Assembly (NCBI RefSeq): GCF_030068605.1
Contig: NZ_JASJOU010000014.1
Location: 62,001-126,000, forward strand
Reading direction: 5' to 3'
Origin: Xanthocytophaga agilis
GTDB lineage: Bacteria; Bacteroidota; Bacteroidia; Cytophagales; 172606-1
Length of the DNA: 64,000 nucleotides
Below, piece by piece: positions 16,250-24,454 of this stretch (positions within the stretch are counted from its first letter, which is position 1; each line of letters opens with the position of its first letter). The position numbers and the translations under genes are program-made. Under the pieces are notes generated by a model, which made no database searches, was not told the DNA's origin, and saw nothing but the letters and a program-made list of their open reading frames with translations.

Positions 16250-16510
16250 TTAGTATACACCAGATTCACGCTGTACTTGTTCGCTTATGTCTTTTACTAC
16301 ATCAGTTACAGCTTGCTTAGTTAATTGATCTATTTTGGTCAGCTGTGCTTCTAATAGTTGCACAAGGTTTTTTACTTGGGGTTGTAAGTCTTCTTGGTGA
16401 AGTAGTTGTACAATGCCTAATGCACTGCAAAGGGGTTGTCTTAAACGGTGATTAATCCAAAACAGGGTTTTGGTTTGGGGACTCTGTGAGTTCATCAGTG
16501 AAGAGTTCAT
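16250..16510 (-). CDS. Small protein resembling a histidine-kinase dimerisation (HisKA) helix pair
   Basis: 86 aa. Residues 19-55 (INHRLRQPLCSALGIVQLL, then KNLVQLLEAQLTKIDQLT) closely follow the HisKA pattern SHELRTPL..I.G...LL with the H-box His. No ATPase domain exists in it or beside it. It is in the structural operon just after the spike gene. A genuine relation to two-component kinases or simple helical resemblance are both possible. Confidence 0.55.
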   Translation of the reverse strand: MNSSLMNSQSPQTKTLFWINHRLRQPLCSALGIVQLLHQEDLQPQVKNLVQLLEAQLTKIDQLTKQAVTDVVKDISEQVQRESGVY

Positions 16511-16548
16511 CAGTGGATCTTCTTTTGTAGAATGGTTTACTTTGGGAA

Positions 16549-16580
16549 AGAATACTACAGTTCACATACCGTAGTATTCT
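16549..16580 (-). terminator. Hairpin after the spike gene
   Basis: AGAATACTAC / GTAGTATTCT, a perfect 10-bp stem with a 12-nt loop, 15 bp after the spike stop, followed by a short T stretch on the minus strand. Probably a partial terminator or mRNA-stabilising hairpin within the operon. Confidence 0.6.
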
Positions 16581-16595
16581 CTAGTGGGTTAGATA

Positions 16596-17801
16596 TCAGA
16601 TATTCCAGGAGCCTTGTATATTGTATGCCAGTGGTAGAGAGAAAGTATAAGGCATAGTACCTGCATTCTCATAGTCAGGTGTATTAATAATACCACCTGA
16701 AATAGTTGTTAAATGGGCTTCTGATCCATCATAAACAGAGAATACATAACGAATATCATATATGAGGTTACCTTCAGTATCTGAACCCAAAAACTCCCTG
16801 TGTAACTCTATTTTAAAGCTTCCTAATGCAACCGCGCTGCCTACACCTTCAGCCGTTCTGTAAATAAGTACATCTACTTGCTGTGAGTAAGGCGCATTCC
16901 CTCCATTATCCATTCTGTCATAGGAACTAACAAAGTCGTCATCTTCGAATTGAAAAGTAGCCTGCGCATGTGCGGAAGTATCAAATTGAAAGTCAATCGG
17001 GGCTAAAGACGCACCCTCAAAACCTGTGTTGCGGAATGACAAACGTGCAGAAAGCCCGTTATATGGCTGCAAATCTGGATTGGAAAGACTTATATTGACA
17101 GAAGTTCCCATACCTAAGTCAAACCCTAACAGCCCGGACAACTGAAATTCACCATCTTGTACGCCTCTGTCTCTTGCTACCCAGAATACACTATTTGACT
17201 CAGTGCCACCCAGAGGAACGATTTTACCAAAGTATTCCTGATCAGGAATTAAACCTGATAGCTCATAGAATGTATCTGTTACTATTTGTCCGTCGACAAT
17301 CTTATTTGTATAATTTTCATCGGTAGCAACAAATACTTCATAGCTTGGAGAATTAGCACCTGTCCAGGCAAGCCGTGCAGACATTCCTGTAATCTGAGTA
17401 GGCATTGTCAGTTGAGAGAAACCCGGATTAGTGTTTTCCGCTGGTGTAATCCAACTAACCACATTGGAATAAGCAGACAAACCACCATCATTGTATAATG
17501 CCCGTGCTCGTGCGTAATACTGAGTTTGTGGATTTACACCCGGTTCAGTATAGCTGATAGTTCCTGTATTTGTCCCTTTATCTACAGTTTGAGAATCTAC
17601 ATACAGATTAGTAAAGGCTGCATCAAAGGCAATATCTACATAATAGATATTCAAATCATTGCGGGAAATAGCAGGCCAAGACAAGATAGATGCAAACGGG
17701 TTTGTGTTCTCAATAGAAAGAACAGGTGCCGGGTAGGTTATCGGTTGTTCACCCTCACCATTTATAATTATTTTGAAGAAAGAGCCAGTAAAGCCACTCA
17801 T
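16596..17801 (-). CDS. Fibronectin-III-containing spike / receptor-binding candidate
   Basis: 401 aa, all beta. After a short N-terminus (MSGFTGSFFKIIINGEGEQP) come two fibronectin-III-like domains, about residues 24-118 and 127-205 (ILSWPAISRNDLNIYYVDIA; LAWTGANSPSYEVFVATDEN), with the expected Trp and Tyr core residues. The C-terminal 190 residues form a distinct beta domain (LSGLLGFDLGMGTSVNISLS). Tailless phages carry receptor-binding spikes at the capsid vertices; its size and position in the operon fit that. No sugar-binding motif recognised. Confidence 0.65.
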   Translation of the reverse strand: MSGFTGSFFKIIINGEGEQPITYPAPVLSIENTNPFASILSWPAISRNDLNIYYVDIAFDAAFTNLYVDSQTVDKGTNTGTISYTEPGVNPQTQYYARARALYNDGGLSAYSNVVSWITPAENTNPGFSQLTMPTQITGMSARLAWTGANSPSYEVFVATDENYTNKIVDGQIVTDTFYELSGLIPDQEYFGKIVPLGGTESNSVFWVARDRGVQDGEFQLSGLLGFDLGMGTSVNISLSNPDLQPYNGLSARLSFRNTGFEGASLAPIDFQFDTSAHAQATFQFEDDDFVSSYDRMDNGGNAPYSQQVDVLIYRTAEGVGSAVALGSFKIELHREFLGSDTEGNLIYDIRYVFSVYDGSEAHLTTISGGIINTPDYENAGTMPYTFSLPLAYNIQGSWNI

Positions 17802-17830
17802 AGACTGTAGTATTTAGAATGAAATGAAAA

Positions 17831-18244
17831 TCACAAATTCGGTTCTTCAGAACCTGAATCACTCGTGTTATCTTGTGGAAGTTCTGTTAGATAGGACACT
17901 ACTGCTATTCCACGTACTGTAATAGTGATCGGCTGCCCATCCACTTCTGGTTTAATCGCAATAGATTCGGGTGTTGCATAACAGATTTTTATTCCTGTGC
18001 TCTGTTTGGCAGGACTCCAATTGATATCAAATTCATCATCTACACTGGCTGGAGCAACAGAAAACCATATTGCATTTAGTGGTAATGCATAGGTTGTATT
18101 CTGGATCGTATCACCAGAAACAGGTTTTCGGGTAGGTCTGACATGTGCTACTAAAAGTCTGTATAACATTTCATCTGTCAGATTCTGAAAATTCCCGTCT
18201 CTGTATTTTTTTTCCGTGTATGGAATACTGTTTTCTGCTGGCAT
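17831..18244 (-). CDS. Unknown beta-rich structural protein, vertex (penton) candidate (137 aa)
   Basis: No membrane helix, unlike most neighbours. The first 45 residues are helical (YRDGNFQNLTDEMLYRLLVA), then short beta strands (NAIWFSVAPASVDDEFDINW; PITITVRGIAVVSYLTEL) of single-jelly-roll length, and an acidic tail. It directly precedes the spike gene in transcription. The combination suggests a penton or spike-base protein, but this rests on size and place only. Confidence 0.55.
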   Translation of the reverse strand: MPAENSIPYTEKKYRDGNFQNLTDEMLYRLLVAHVRPTRKPVSGDTIQNTTYALPLNAIWFSVAPASVDDEFDINWSPAKQSTGIKICYATPESIAIKPEVDGQPITITVRGIAVVSYLTELPQDNTSDSGSEEPNL

Positions 18245-18257
18245 TATTGAAAGAGGA

Positions 18258-18773
18258 TTAAATTAAGTGATAACCATGTTTTAGTTCTGTATCTGACAAT
18301 TCTCTACCTATTTCCACCCGTGCAATAACTTTTGCTAGTGCCTTTAGTGTGTTTTCATTTGCCTGTAAAGGGCTGTCAGGAGAAGTACCCAGACGGGCTG
18401 CAACGGTTTGTATGTAATTGCTGGTGTTATTCTCAGTTGTAGGTGCATATAGAGTAATAATACCTCGTATGGTAGTCGCCCGGCCTGTCTGAATGTATTT
18501 TCTAAGCAGTTTCAGAAGGGCTGCCACACCATAGCGGAACTCTTTAAACTGCTCAAAGGTCTTATCAGTATTTTGAGCCAAAGGAATTTTACCCGTCCAA
18601 TCGTTAGAGGCTACATACTTCAGATTACCCGGATTATTGTTTCTCAGGCCACGAGGTAAAGAGTTTTGCCCTAAATAGGATTTATACTTAGCAAATATCT
18701 GACGGCGAAAAAGCCAGATCATACTAAAAGCAAAACCTAGTATAATGAGCCAGTTTGTTTTTTGCTTTTCCAT
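18258..18773 (-). CDS. Membrane-anchored lytic enzyme with RNNNPGN motif
   Basis: 171 aa. The N-terminal helix NWLIILGFAFSMIWLF anchors it; residues 38-171 hold LPRGLRNNNPGNLKYV, then FEQFKEFRYGVAALLKLL and IRGIITLYAPTTENNTSNYI. These are the marks of a muramidase-like family common in Bacteroidota prophages and often named structural protein P5. It probably opens host peptidoglycan during genome entry. It lies beside two other wall-related genes. Confidence 0.75.
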   Translation of the reverse strand: MEKQKTNWLIILGFAFSMIWLFRRQIFAKYKSYLGQNSLPRGLRNNNPGNLKYVASNDWTGKIPLAQNTDKTFEQFKEFRYGVAALLKLLRKYIQTGRATTIRGIITLYAPTTENNTSNYIQTVAARLGTSPDSPLQANENTLKALAKVIARVEIGRELSDTELKHGYHLI

Positions 18774-18782
18774 CGTAATTCC

Positions 18783-19322
18783 TTACCAGGCAGGAGAAAG
18801 AACTTTTGACAATTGTTTGAAAGTGCCTTTCTGATACAGATAATAGGCACCAAGCCCGATCAATAGGAGAGTGAGAAGGGTAAGACGAATAACAGCCCCG
18901 TTTTTGATCTTCAGTTCGATTGTATCATACCCAGCCAGTTTATCACGCAAATCTTTCCAGGCTGAATCCTTAACCAATTTTCCATTTTTCAAACGAGTAT
19001 AAGAGGCAACTATACAGCCTTCAGTACTTTGTGCTGATACTCCATTGTGTATCCTGATTCCAGAAAAACCGCGAACATTGAGCACTAACAGCATCATTAC
19101 ACCAAACTTGGCAGAATAGGTGTTTTCTATTTTATAGCTACCCTCTGGAATGGCTGTAAGTCCGGGTACCTTCACTAAGGTTATTTCCCCGGTTCTTACC
19201 ATGTCTTCTACTGTATAGCAGAAGAATTTACCATTGACATACAACTTACCAGTTGTATAATCACTGGTGAACTCATCCCGGACCAAAAGCATCTCTGCGG
19301 TCTTCAGCTTCGCCGTTTTCAT
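18783..19322 (-). CDS. DUF5675 family protein with C-terminal membrane anchor
   Basis: 179 aa. Residues 1-140 match DUF5675 (LLVRDEFTSDYTTGKLYVNG; VEDMVRTGE; IPEGSYKIENTYSAKFG; RIHNGVSAQSTEGCIVAS), with the conserved His and Cys. This pattern resembles L,D-transpeptidase folds. The C-terminus has a helix (LTLLTLLLIGLGAYYLY). The family occurs in many phages; catalysis on peptidoglycan is proposed, not shown. Anchoring fits an internal-membrane virion enzyme. Confidence 0.78.
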   Translation of the reverse strand: MKTAKLKTAEMLLVRDEFTSDYTTGKLYVNGKFFCYTVEDMVRTGEITLVKVPGLTAIPEGSYKIENTYSAKFGVMMLLVLNVRGFSGIRIHNGVSAQSTEGCIVASYTRLKNGKLVKDSAWKDLRDKLAGYDTIELKIKNGAVIRLTLLTLLLIGLGAYYLYQKGTFKQLSKVLSPAW

Positions 19323-19339
19323 CTTCCCTTCTCGTTCTC

Positions 19340-19519
19340 TTATTTGGATAAAGCCGAGATTACTTTACCGATTAGCATTATGGCCAGTGCTACTGCAAAG
19401 GCAGCTGCTGCCAGTTCAATAATAGTTTTGGTGTTTACCTGAACTTCTACATTGACTGTAGGTAGCTGATTCTTATTAACCAGATCGGTTACAAACTTGG
19501 ATTGAAAGAAATCTCCCAT
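19340..19519 (-). CDS. Small membrane protein (59 aa)
   Basis: Reading frame starting MGDFFQSKFVTDLVNKNQLP, with one helix near the end (IIELAAAAFAVALAIMLIG). It fills the gap between two structural genes on the same strand with normal spacing, so it is probably real. No family recognised. Confidence 0.6.
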   Translation of the reverse strand: MGDFFQSKFVTDLVNKNQLPTVNVEVQVNTKTIIELAAAAFAVALAIMLIGKVISALSK

Positions 19520-19527
19520 TATGGTAA

Positions 19528-19995
19528 TTAGTCTAAGCCTAATGATTTAAGGCGTGTTACAATTTTGTCTTTGGCACTCATAAACCATTCTCCCTCTATC
19601 CACTGAGTCAATGTTTCTCCTTTTCCATACTGCTTATTGAAGTAGTTGTATAGGGCGGTGCATTGGTCATCTGTCAGTACCATGATTTTATTAAGGGTAT
19701 TCATTTTGGAAATACCAGAAGTAGTGATACCATTCAGCTTGCTGTAGATTTCATCTGCAAGGGCTTTAGGTGACCAGCTACTAACTGTACCATCCGGATT
19801 CTTAACCTGTGGAATACCACTTCCTGAGTTGGGTAGTGGTTTTTCTTTAGCAGCTTCTTCCAGTCCCATTTTCCGGCCTACATACCAGATCACCACAACT
19901 ACAATTATCACAATCAGAAATATCTGAAAGGGTTTGGATGACAAGAGGCTACCCCCTGCCTTACCTGCTCCGGCTGTGAATAGTGACCAAAACAT
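19528..19995 (-). CDS. N-terminally anchored protein, unknown (155 aa)
   Basis: The membrane helix FQIFLIVIIVVVVIWYVG is at residues 23-40, then a soluble domain with annexin-like helices (SPKALADEIYSKLNGITTSG; CTALYNYFNKQYGKGETLTQ; LTQWIEGEWFMSAKDKI). The stretch LADEIY...LNG with GETLTQWI occurs in other small Bacteroidota phage proteins, as far as I recall. Three bases separate it from the gene upstream. Role unknown. Confidence 0.65.
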   Translation of the reverse strand: MFWSLFTAGAGKAGGSLLSSKPFQIFLIVIIVVVVIWYVGRKMGLEEAAKEKPLPNSGSGIPQVKNPDGTVSSWSPKALADEIYSKLNGITTSGISKMNTLNKIMVLTDDQCTALYNYFNKQYGKGETLTQWIEGEWFMSAKDKIVTRLKSLGLD

Positions 19996-19997
19996 GA

Positions 19998-20468
19998 CTA
20001 TAGCGTTTTAGCAGTGATAGGGGCTACAGCTGGGCCAGTCATTAGAATGGCAAATTGAGCATTGGAAAGCGTTTTAGATGTTGTAACGTCTTTAGCTATA
20101 CCAGGAAACCAAACCGCTAGTAAACCCGCTGTTTCCGGCCCCAAATAGCCATCTTCAGCAATCTTGCTTACTTTGGCTTTAGTGGTTGGGTGGGTAAACT
20201 TGGCTGCATACACATTCAACTGCTGCTGAAGGGTTAGCGTATTCGGGTTATATTCGAGCCAGACAATGGGAAAGCGAGGTGTATTATTCTTAGGCTTTGA
20301 TTGAGCCTGTGCCAATGCCTGTGGATTTGGTGCGTATGTTTCCGCTTCTTCTTCCTGCTGCTTTTTGCGACGCATGGGAACAATAATGAAAAACCAGACA
20401 GCAAGCCCAATAGCGATTGTGCCCACTACCAGCATTTGTATTGTTTTTTTAGATAGTTTCTGTTTCAT
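19998..20468 (-). CDS. Anchored peptidoglycan-binding-like protein (156 aa)
   Basis: The first gene after palindrome array II. The N-terminal helix MLVVGTIAIGLAVWFFIIVP is followed by a linker rich in Gln/Pro/Asn and a domain with the peptidoglycan-binding pattern (LTLQQQLNVYAAKF, then IAEDGYLGPETAGLLAVWFP: D/G..G..T...L). It probably targets the virion membrane or entry device to the cell wall. Confidence 0.6.
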   Translation of the reverse strand: MKQKLSKKTIQMLVVGTIAIGLAVWFFIIVPMRRKKQQEEEAETYAPNPQALAQAQSKPKNNTPRFPIVWLEYNPNTLTLQQQLNVYAAKFTHPTTKAKVSKIAEDGYLGPETAGLLAVWFPGIAKDVTTSKTLSNAQFAILMTGPAVAPITAKTL

Positions 20469-20493
20469 TCCAGTACTTTCATAGTTGTAGTTT

Positions 20494-20587
20494 GATATCT
20501 TTTTGACGCTCCGGATTCCAGGTCGTCGCCCAAAAAAGATATCTATTTTGTCAGCTCTAGGTTACCGGCAGCTGCTTAATAGATATC
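20494..20587 (-). promoter_or_regulatory. Palindrome array II, before the second structural operon
   Basis: GATATC cores begin at 20494, 20538 and 20582, exactly 44 and 44 bp apart. Spacers contain CTCCGGATTCC and TTTTGTCAGCTCTAGG, blocks also found in the other arrays. The distal copy sits 2 bp from the TAG stop of the upstream gene; the proximal copy lies 25 bp before the ATG at 20468. Confidence 0.8.
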
Positions 20588-20589
20588 TT

Positions 20590-21174
20590 CTAGCCTGCGG
20601 ATGCTTTGGCAGATTCTTCACCCGAAAGCACATAGAGAATAGCCAGCACACCTACTACCGCTAAACCGATGAGTGTATATTTCATCCATGGTTTAAGCTT
20701 TAATTTCTTTTCCAGTGTATTTGCTTCATATTCTGGCTGTGATTCTTCTGTGGACTCAGATAAAGCAGAAGGCTTTACATTCAAAATCTGAGAGGTGAGC
20801 GTTTTGCTATCATTAGCCAGTTTTGTTGCTGTGTCTGAAAGCTTCTTTTGAAAGCTTTTCTTTACCAGTTCACGTTTTACCTGTGCTTCTTGTGCTTGCT
20901 GTTTAGCTGCATCAATAACAGGCTGAAATGCTTCTTTGAGTAGAAACGGCCTCACTTCAATAGTGCCTGATTTACCAGTACCATTGTTTAAATCATTCGC
21001 CGTTTTATTCTGAACCAGTCGGTTATATACCTGCCGTTTCATTTCGTCCACCTGACCAATGTTGATATTGATTTCAACATCTGCACCGGGTTCTGACTCA
21101 ACCAATACAATACGACCCATGTGATCTACATAGTAATTGGTCGGTTGGTCGGAGAAAATGGGGTTCTTATACAT
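20590..21174 (-). CDS. Tail-anchored helical protein, unknown (194 aa)
   Basis: The soluble N-terminus (YYVDHMGRIVLVESEPGADV) is followed by a helical middle (residues 90-150) and a C-terminal helix (YTLIGLAVVGVLAILYVLSG) with a short tail. The orientation differs from the N-anchored neighbours, as for the next three upstream genes. No family recognised. Confidence 0.62.
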   Translation of the reverse strand: MYKNPIFSDQPTNYYVDHMGRIVLVESEPGADVEININIGQVDEMKRQVYNRLVQNKTANDLNNGTGKSGTIEVRPFLLKEAFQPVIDAAKQQAQEAQVKRELVKKSFQKKLSDTATKLANDSKTLTSQILNVKPSALSESTEESQPEYEANTLEKKLKLKPWMKYTLIGLAVVGVLAILYVLSGEESAKASAG

Positions 21175-21176
21175 GA

Positions 21177-21494
21177 TTATTGCTTTTTGCGTGTGACAAA
21201 AAAGATGATTAAACCTATTAGCAGGAGTGCTCCGGCAGCTATGCCACCATAGAGAAGAATTTTCTTTTTCTTGTTTGCCTGCTCATCCGTGGGCTGCTGT
21301 ATTGCCTGTAGCTGCTGTTGTCCTGATGCTTGGATTTGTGCCAGTTTGGTTTTCTCCATTTCAAAAGCAGCCCGCATAGCGTCTGTCTGTGCTGTAGCAT
21401 TTTTTAACTCAGTCTGTGCAGCCTTCACGGATTGTCCCGATTTTACAACCGAACCAACAACTGAAACGGCTGCTGCTGCAATCAATGGTATCAT
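21177..21494 (-). CDS. Tail-anchored small protein, paralog A (105 aa)
   Basis: Ala/Val-rich N-terminal segment (IPLIAAAAVSVVGSVVKSG), a Gln/Ala coiled coil, and a C-terminal helix (ILLYGGIAAGALLLIGLIIF) ending FVTRKKQ. It shares EKTKLAQIQA and the ending F(V/A)TRK with the neighbour at 21512-21826, so the two are paralogs. Probably virion membrane proteins. Confidence 0.62.
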   Translation of the reverse strand: MIPLIAAAAVSVVGSVVKSGQSVKAAQTELKNATAQTDAMRAAFEMEKTKLAQIQASGQQQLQAIQQPTDEQANKKKKILLYGGIAAGALLLIGLIIFFVTRKKQ

Positions 21495-21511
21495 AGCTTA
21501 TCTAGTGGGGT

Positions 21512-21826
21512 TTATCTTTTACGGGTTGCAAAAAAGATGACCAGACCAGAAAGGATAGTGCCTACTATACCCAAACCCCACCACAAAAGCTGATTAGGCT
21601 TTTTTTCTTCTGTTGTTGTTTTGGGTAGCAAAGCTGCTGCCTGAATCTGTGCAAGCTTGGTCTTCTCAATCTCATTCTGTGCCTGTATGGCTTTTGTCTG
21701 CTCCTGTACAGCCTTCAGGTTGGTATTAGCAACCTTATTGGCCTGTGCTCCTGAGAAGATCCCTCCAATTGTGTTAAGACCTGAACTAATCAGACCTAAA
21801 CCCCCATTATCTACAAATTGACTCAT
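21512..21826 (-). CDS. Tail-anchored small protein, paralog B (104 aa)
   Basis: Glycine-rich start (NGGLGLISSGLNTIGGIFSG), coiled coil with NEIEKTKLAQIQAAALL, and C-terminal helix (LLWWGLGIVGTILSGLVIFF) ending ATRKR. Same plan and shared motifs as 21177-21494, consistent with tandem duplication. Confidence 0.62.
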   Translation of the reverse strand: MSQFVDNGGLGLISSGLNTIGGIFSGAQANKVANTNLKAVQEQTKAIQAQNEIEKTKLAQIQAAALLPKTTTEEKKPNQLLWWGLGIVGTILSGLVIFFATRKR

Positions 21827-21838
21827 AGGATGAAAGGG

Positions 21839-22720
21839 TTATTTTTTGGTCATAAATAGAATAATGATGACAATGAGAAGTGCAGCACCGCCACCACCCA
21901 TAATCCAGTACAGTTTTTTCTTTTCTTTATCACTGGCAGCCTTTAGTTCTGCTTCTTTCACGGCCAGTTGCTGTGCTGCTAATGCATCTTTTTGCTGCTG
22001 CTGAACCAAGGATGTTTGTTGCGCCAGTTCTGCTGCTGCTGTCTGCTGTACAGCTGTTTCCTTTGCTGCCTTTTCCCGGTCTTTGTCGTCAGCTGTTTTT
22101 ATCACCTTATTGGTAAGCCCAAAGGTTGCTACACCTGCCACTGACTTTCCAATATTTCCAAGGGCACGGCCTAACCCTCCTAAGAACATTTCATGCTCTT
22201 GTTCAAAGTTGTGACTGGCATTATACACCCGATTTGGCTGGTATTGCCTGTATAATCTGCCGTTTGCTAATAATGTATTGTTCATTATGCCTGTGTTCAT
22301 TGTAGTTGCCTTTTGTTTTAAAAGCTTTTCAGCTTCAGTAAGACTGATTTTTTTATCATGTGCTAGGGCGCGTACTGTCTGATTATATAATCTTTTGTAG
22401 TGCTCAGGGTTGCTGTTGGGCTGTAGGGTATCTGCTAGTACATTGACAGCGTTTTTCAGGCTGTTTCCTCCCTTTACATACTCGCTAAAAGCTATTTCAT
22501 CGGCTAGTAACTCGTTTTTGGTTTGGGCTGTCAGATGTGCATTTTCATGCTCACGGATAAACTTTTTCTGGTCATCATTCAATGATTCCCAATAGCTACG
22601 CATGACCAGCATTTCCCCGGTTCGCTTGTTGACAGCTGCCGGGCTGTTTCTTGGCAGTTTTTCTACTACTCGAATAGAGGTAATGCCTTTTGCCCAATGG
22701 CTTCGCATGCGCGTATTCAT
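21839..22720 (-). CDS. Tail-anchored putative zinc metalloprotease (293 aa)
   Basis: Residues 40-75 read LNDDQKKFIREHENAHLTAQ then ELLADEIAFSEYV: HENAH is an HExxH zinc motif and the Asp/Glu about 20 residues later fits the third ligand. A Gln/Ala-rich coiled coil (residues 205-265) leads to a C-terminal helix (MGGGGAALLIVIIILFM). I suggest a virion-membrane protease, acting either in capsid maturation or wall penetration. No experimentally known homolog comes to mind. Confidence 0.6.
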   Translation of the reverse strand: MNTRMRSHWAKGITSIRVVEKLPRNSPAAVNKRTGEMLVMRSYWESLNDDQKKFIREHENAHLTAQTKNELLADEIAFSEYVKGGNSLKNAVNVLADTLQPNSNPEHYKRLYNQTVRALAHDKKISLTEAEKLLKQKATTMNTGIMNNTLLANGRLYRQYQPNRVYNASHNFEQEHEMFLGGLGRALGNIGKSVAGVATFGLTNKVIKTADDKDREKAAKETAVQQTAAAELAQQTSLVQQQQKDALAAQQLAVKEAELKAASDKEKKKLYWIMGGGGAALLIVIIILFMTKK

Positions 22721-22722
22721 TC

Positions 22723-22869
22723 TTAAGTTGATTTTGGGTTCTGAAACACGATATAAAGCCCTACCAGTAGCAAAATGACAAGTAAGCCCACGGCTAAAGG
22801 AGTATGATTGGTGCCCTGTGGATTTGAGTTTTTCCCTCCAAACGGATTAGGTAAATTGATAGAAAACAT
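22723..22869 (-). CDS. Very small membrane protein (48 aa)
   Basis: Starts MFSINLPNPFGGKNSNPQGT, then one helix (LAVGLLVILLLVGLYIVF). It lies in register between two structural genes with 2-bp and 34-bp gaps. Gly/Asn/Pro-rich N-termini of this type are common in small membrane proteins of tailless phages. Confidence 0.6.
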   Translation of the reverse strand: MFSINLPNPFGGKNSNPQGTNHTPLAVGLLVILLLVGLYIVFQNPKST

Positions 22870-22903
22870 GGGAATAGCTCCAGATTGATTGTAGCGTATA
22901 TGG

Positions 22904-23497
22904 TTACTTGCTTTTCTTCTTTTTGAGATAGATCACAACGCCAAAAACGATCATAAGAAAAAGCAGTGCAGCCCCGGCCATGAAGTAATACTTTGGCATG
23001 CCTAGAATCTTACTGTTTTCTTCTTCCTCTTTTTTCTTCAGAGCAATATCATAGGCTGATTCTTCCTCTTTGGTAAAAGTCCCGTTTTTGCTGTTTTGGA
23101 TATATTTTACCCCGGTCTGAACTGCCTGTATACCTGTCCAGATGATATTTTTCAACTTCTCCTGTTTGGCTTGCTGCTCTGCATATGCCTTTTCAGCTGC
23201 TGCATTATCAATCGAAGTTTGCACATTGGCAGCCATAGTCTCTTTAGCACCATATTTATCTAAGATATCAGTTGATATACCCGTAAAAGACAGAGTTTCT
23301 ACAGTTGCTACTTCGCTGGATATTGCCACACTCACCAAATCATTCAGAAAACTTTCACCATGTTTTACTATAGCCAGTACCAATACCCTTGGACTAGGGA
23401 CATTAGTTATTTTGTATTTACTCAGAACAGCTTTTACCTCTTCAGGATTAACCTGTATGATTTCGCTTAACAGCTGTTCTAGTGCTTCTTGGCTCAT
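22904..23497 (-). CDS. Tail-anchored helical protein, unknown (197 aa)
   Basis: Mostly helical soluble part (EALEQLLSEIIQVNPEEVKA; ETMAANVQTSIDNAAAEKAY) with a C-terminal helix (YYFMAGAALLFLMIVFGVVI) and Lys-rich end. It is the first gene after the MCP and its hairpin, a place where membrane or vertex proteins are often found. No family recognised. Confidence 0.62.
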   Translation of the reverse strand: MSQEALEQLLSEIIQVNPEEVKAVLSKYKITNVPSPRVLVLAIVKHGESFLNDLVSVAISSEVATVETLSFTGISTDILDKYGAKETMAANVQTSIDNAAAEKAYAEQQAKQEKLKNIIWTGIQAVQTGVKYIQNSKNGTFTKEEESAYDIALKKKEEEENSKILGMPKYYFMAGAALLFLMIVFGVVIYLKKKKSK

Positions 23498-23515
23498 AGT
23501 TCTTTGTCGTTTAGC

Positions 23516-23557
23516 AAAAAAGGGCTACCAAGATAATGCACCCGGCAGCCCTTTTTT
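23516..23557 (-). terminator. Terminator-like hairpin after the capsid gene
   Basis: AAAAAAGGGCT / AGCCCTTTTTT, with loop bases that can pair further. It lies 31 bp beyond the capsid stop with a T-run on the minus strand. Because structural genes continue downstream, it likely lets through only part of the transcripts, giving more capsid message than downstream message. Confidence 0.8.
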
Positions 23558-23587
23558 CTATGGTTAAATACTACCCTTCAGAATAAA

Positions 23588-24397
23588 TTACATTCCTAAT
23601 TGGCGTGCTGCCTGAAGCTGTCCAAGTTGGTTGATTCCATCAGAACCGATGAAATTCATTGTAACTTTTGCTTTTGCACGTTTGCGTTCCAAGGCAACTG
23701 CTGTATCCAATGTTGCACCGATGTAGTACACGATTGTTACAGTTGTTCCAGGCTCAACCGAATATTCAAAACGACGAGAGAAGTCTAATTGCTTTTCAAC
23801 CATGAAGGTTACAACTTTCTCATTGTTAGAATACTGATCCTGCGCATTCTCAGGCTGGATATAATCTGTAGGCAGATCCTGGAAAGGAGAAAGCGTTTTG
23901 ATTGAGATAGGTTTACCGATTTGCTCGATGTTATCAGTACGCAACTTCATCATTACCAGCTGAGAAGGAACATATTTCAACCACTCCAAAAACTCTTCTA
24001 CTGTTTTACCTGGCAGCTGTGCTGAAGCTGTCAAACCATCAGCATTTTCAACGGATTTAAAAGCACCTGTTTTCACAACACCACGATTCAGGTTGTTTGT
24101 AGTTATATCTTCATGATATCCTGCAAACAAAAGGGCAGTCAAAGCAAGTGTTTCGTGTGTGTTTTTCAAGCGAATACCGAACTGGCGAAGTCCATCACCA
24201 GAAGGGAAAGCAGAAGCAAAAGACTTGGTAGAATCTATGGCTGAACCACCAAAGTGTAATAAATCGTCGCCATCCCCAAGGTAGGCTTGTACATCATTGT
24301 TCATAGTTGTTTCTTGAGTATTACCTGTGAAATAAGAAAGTTCTTGATTTGCTATCTCTTGCAATGTGGAAGCAGATAGCTGCTTGTTTGTAAACAT
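23588..24397 (-). CDS. Candidate major capsid protein (269 aa)
   Basis: No signal or membrane helix, beta-rich with several Thr/Val strands (QLPGKTVEEFLEWLKYVPSQ; VVTFMVEKQLDFSRRFEYSV; GTTVTIVYYIGATLDTAV). At 269 aa it has the length of the PM2 double-jelly-roll capsid protein. It sits two genes from the packaging-type ATPase, is followed by a strong partial terminator, and is the only large soluble beta protein of the operon besides the spike. All of this fits a major capsid protein. I cannot see sequence similarity to a named family; structure prediction would settle whether it is a double jelly roll. Confidence 0.65.
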   Translation of the reverse strand: MFTNKQLSASTLQEIANQELSYFTGNTQETTMNNDVQAYLGDGDDLLHFGGSAIDSTKSFASAFPSGDGLRQFGIRLKNTHETLALTALLFAGYHEDITTNNLNRGVVKTGAFKSVENADGLTASAQLPGKTVEEFLEWLKYVPSQLVMMKLRTDNIEQIGKPISIKTLSPFQDLPTDYIQPENAQDQYSNNEKVVTFMVEKQLDFSRRFEYSVEPGTTVTIVYYIGATLDTAVALERKRAKAKVTMNFIGSDGINQLGQLQAARQLGM

Positions 24398-24454
24398 GTT
24401 TTTACCCTTTAGGTGAGAATAGTCATTGTGTTCTTTACCTGAGAGGTAGGGCGA

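Noticed and set aside
16250-16510. A functional histidine kinase
   Set aside because: Only 86 aa with no ATP-binding domain; at most a HisKA-like helix pair.
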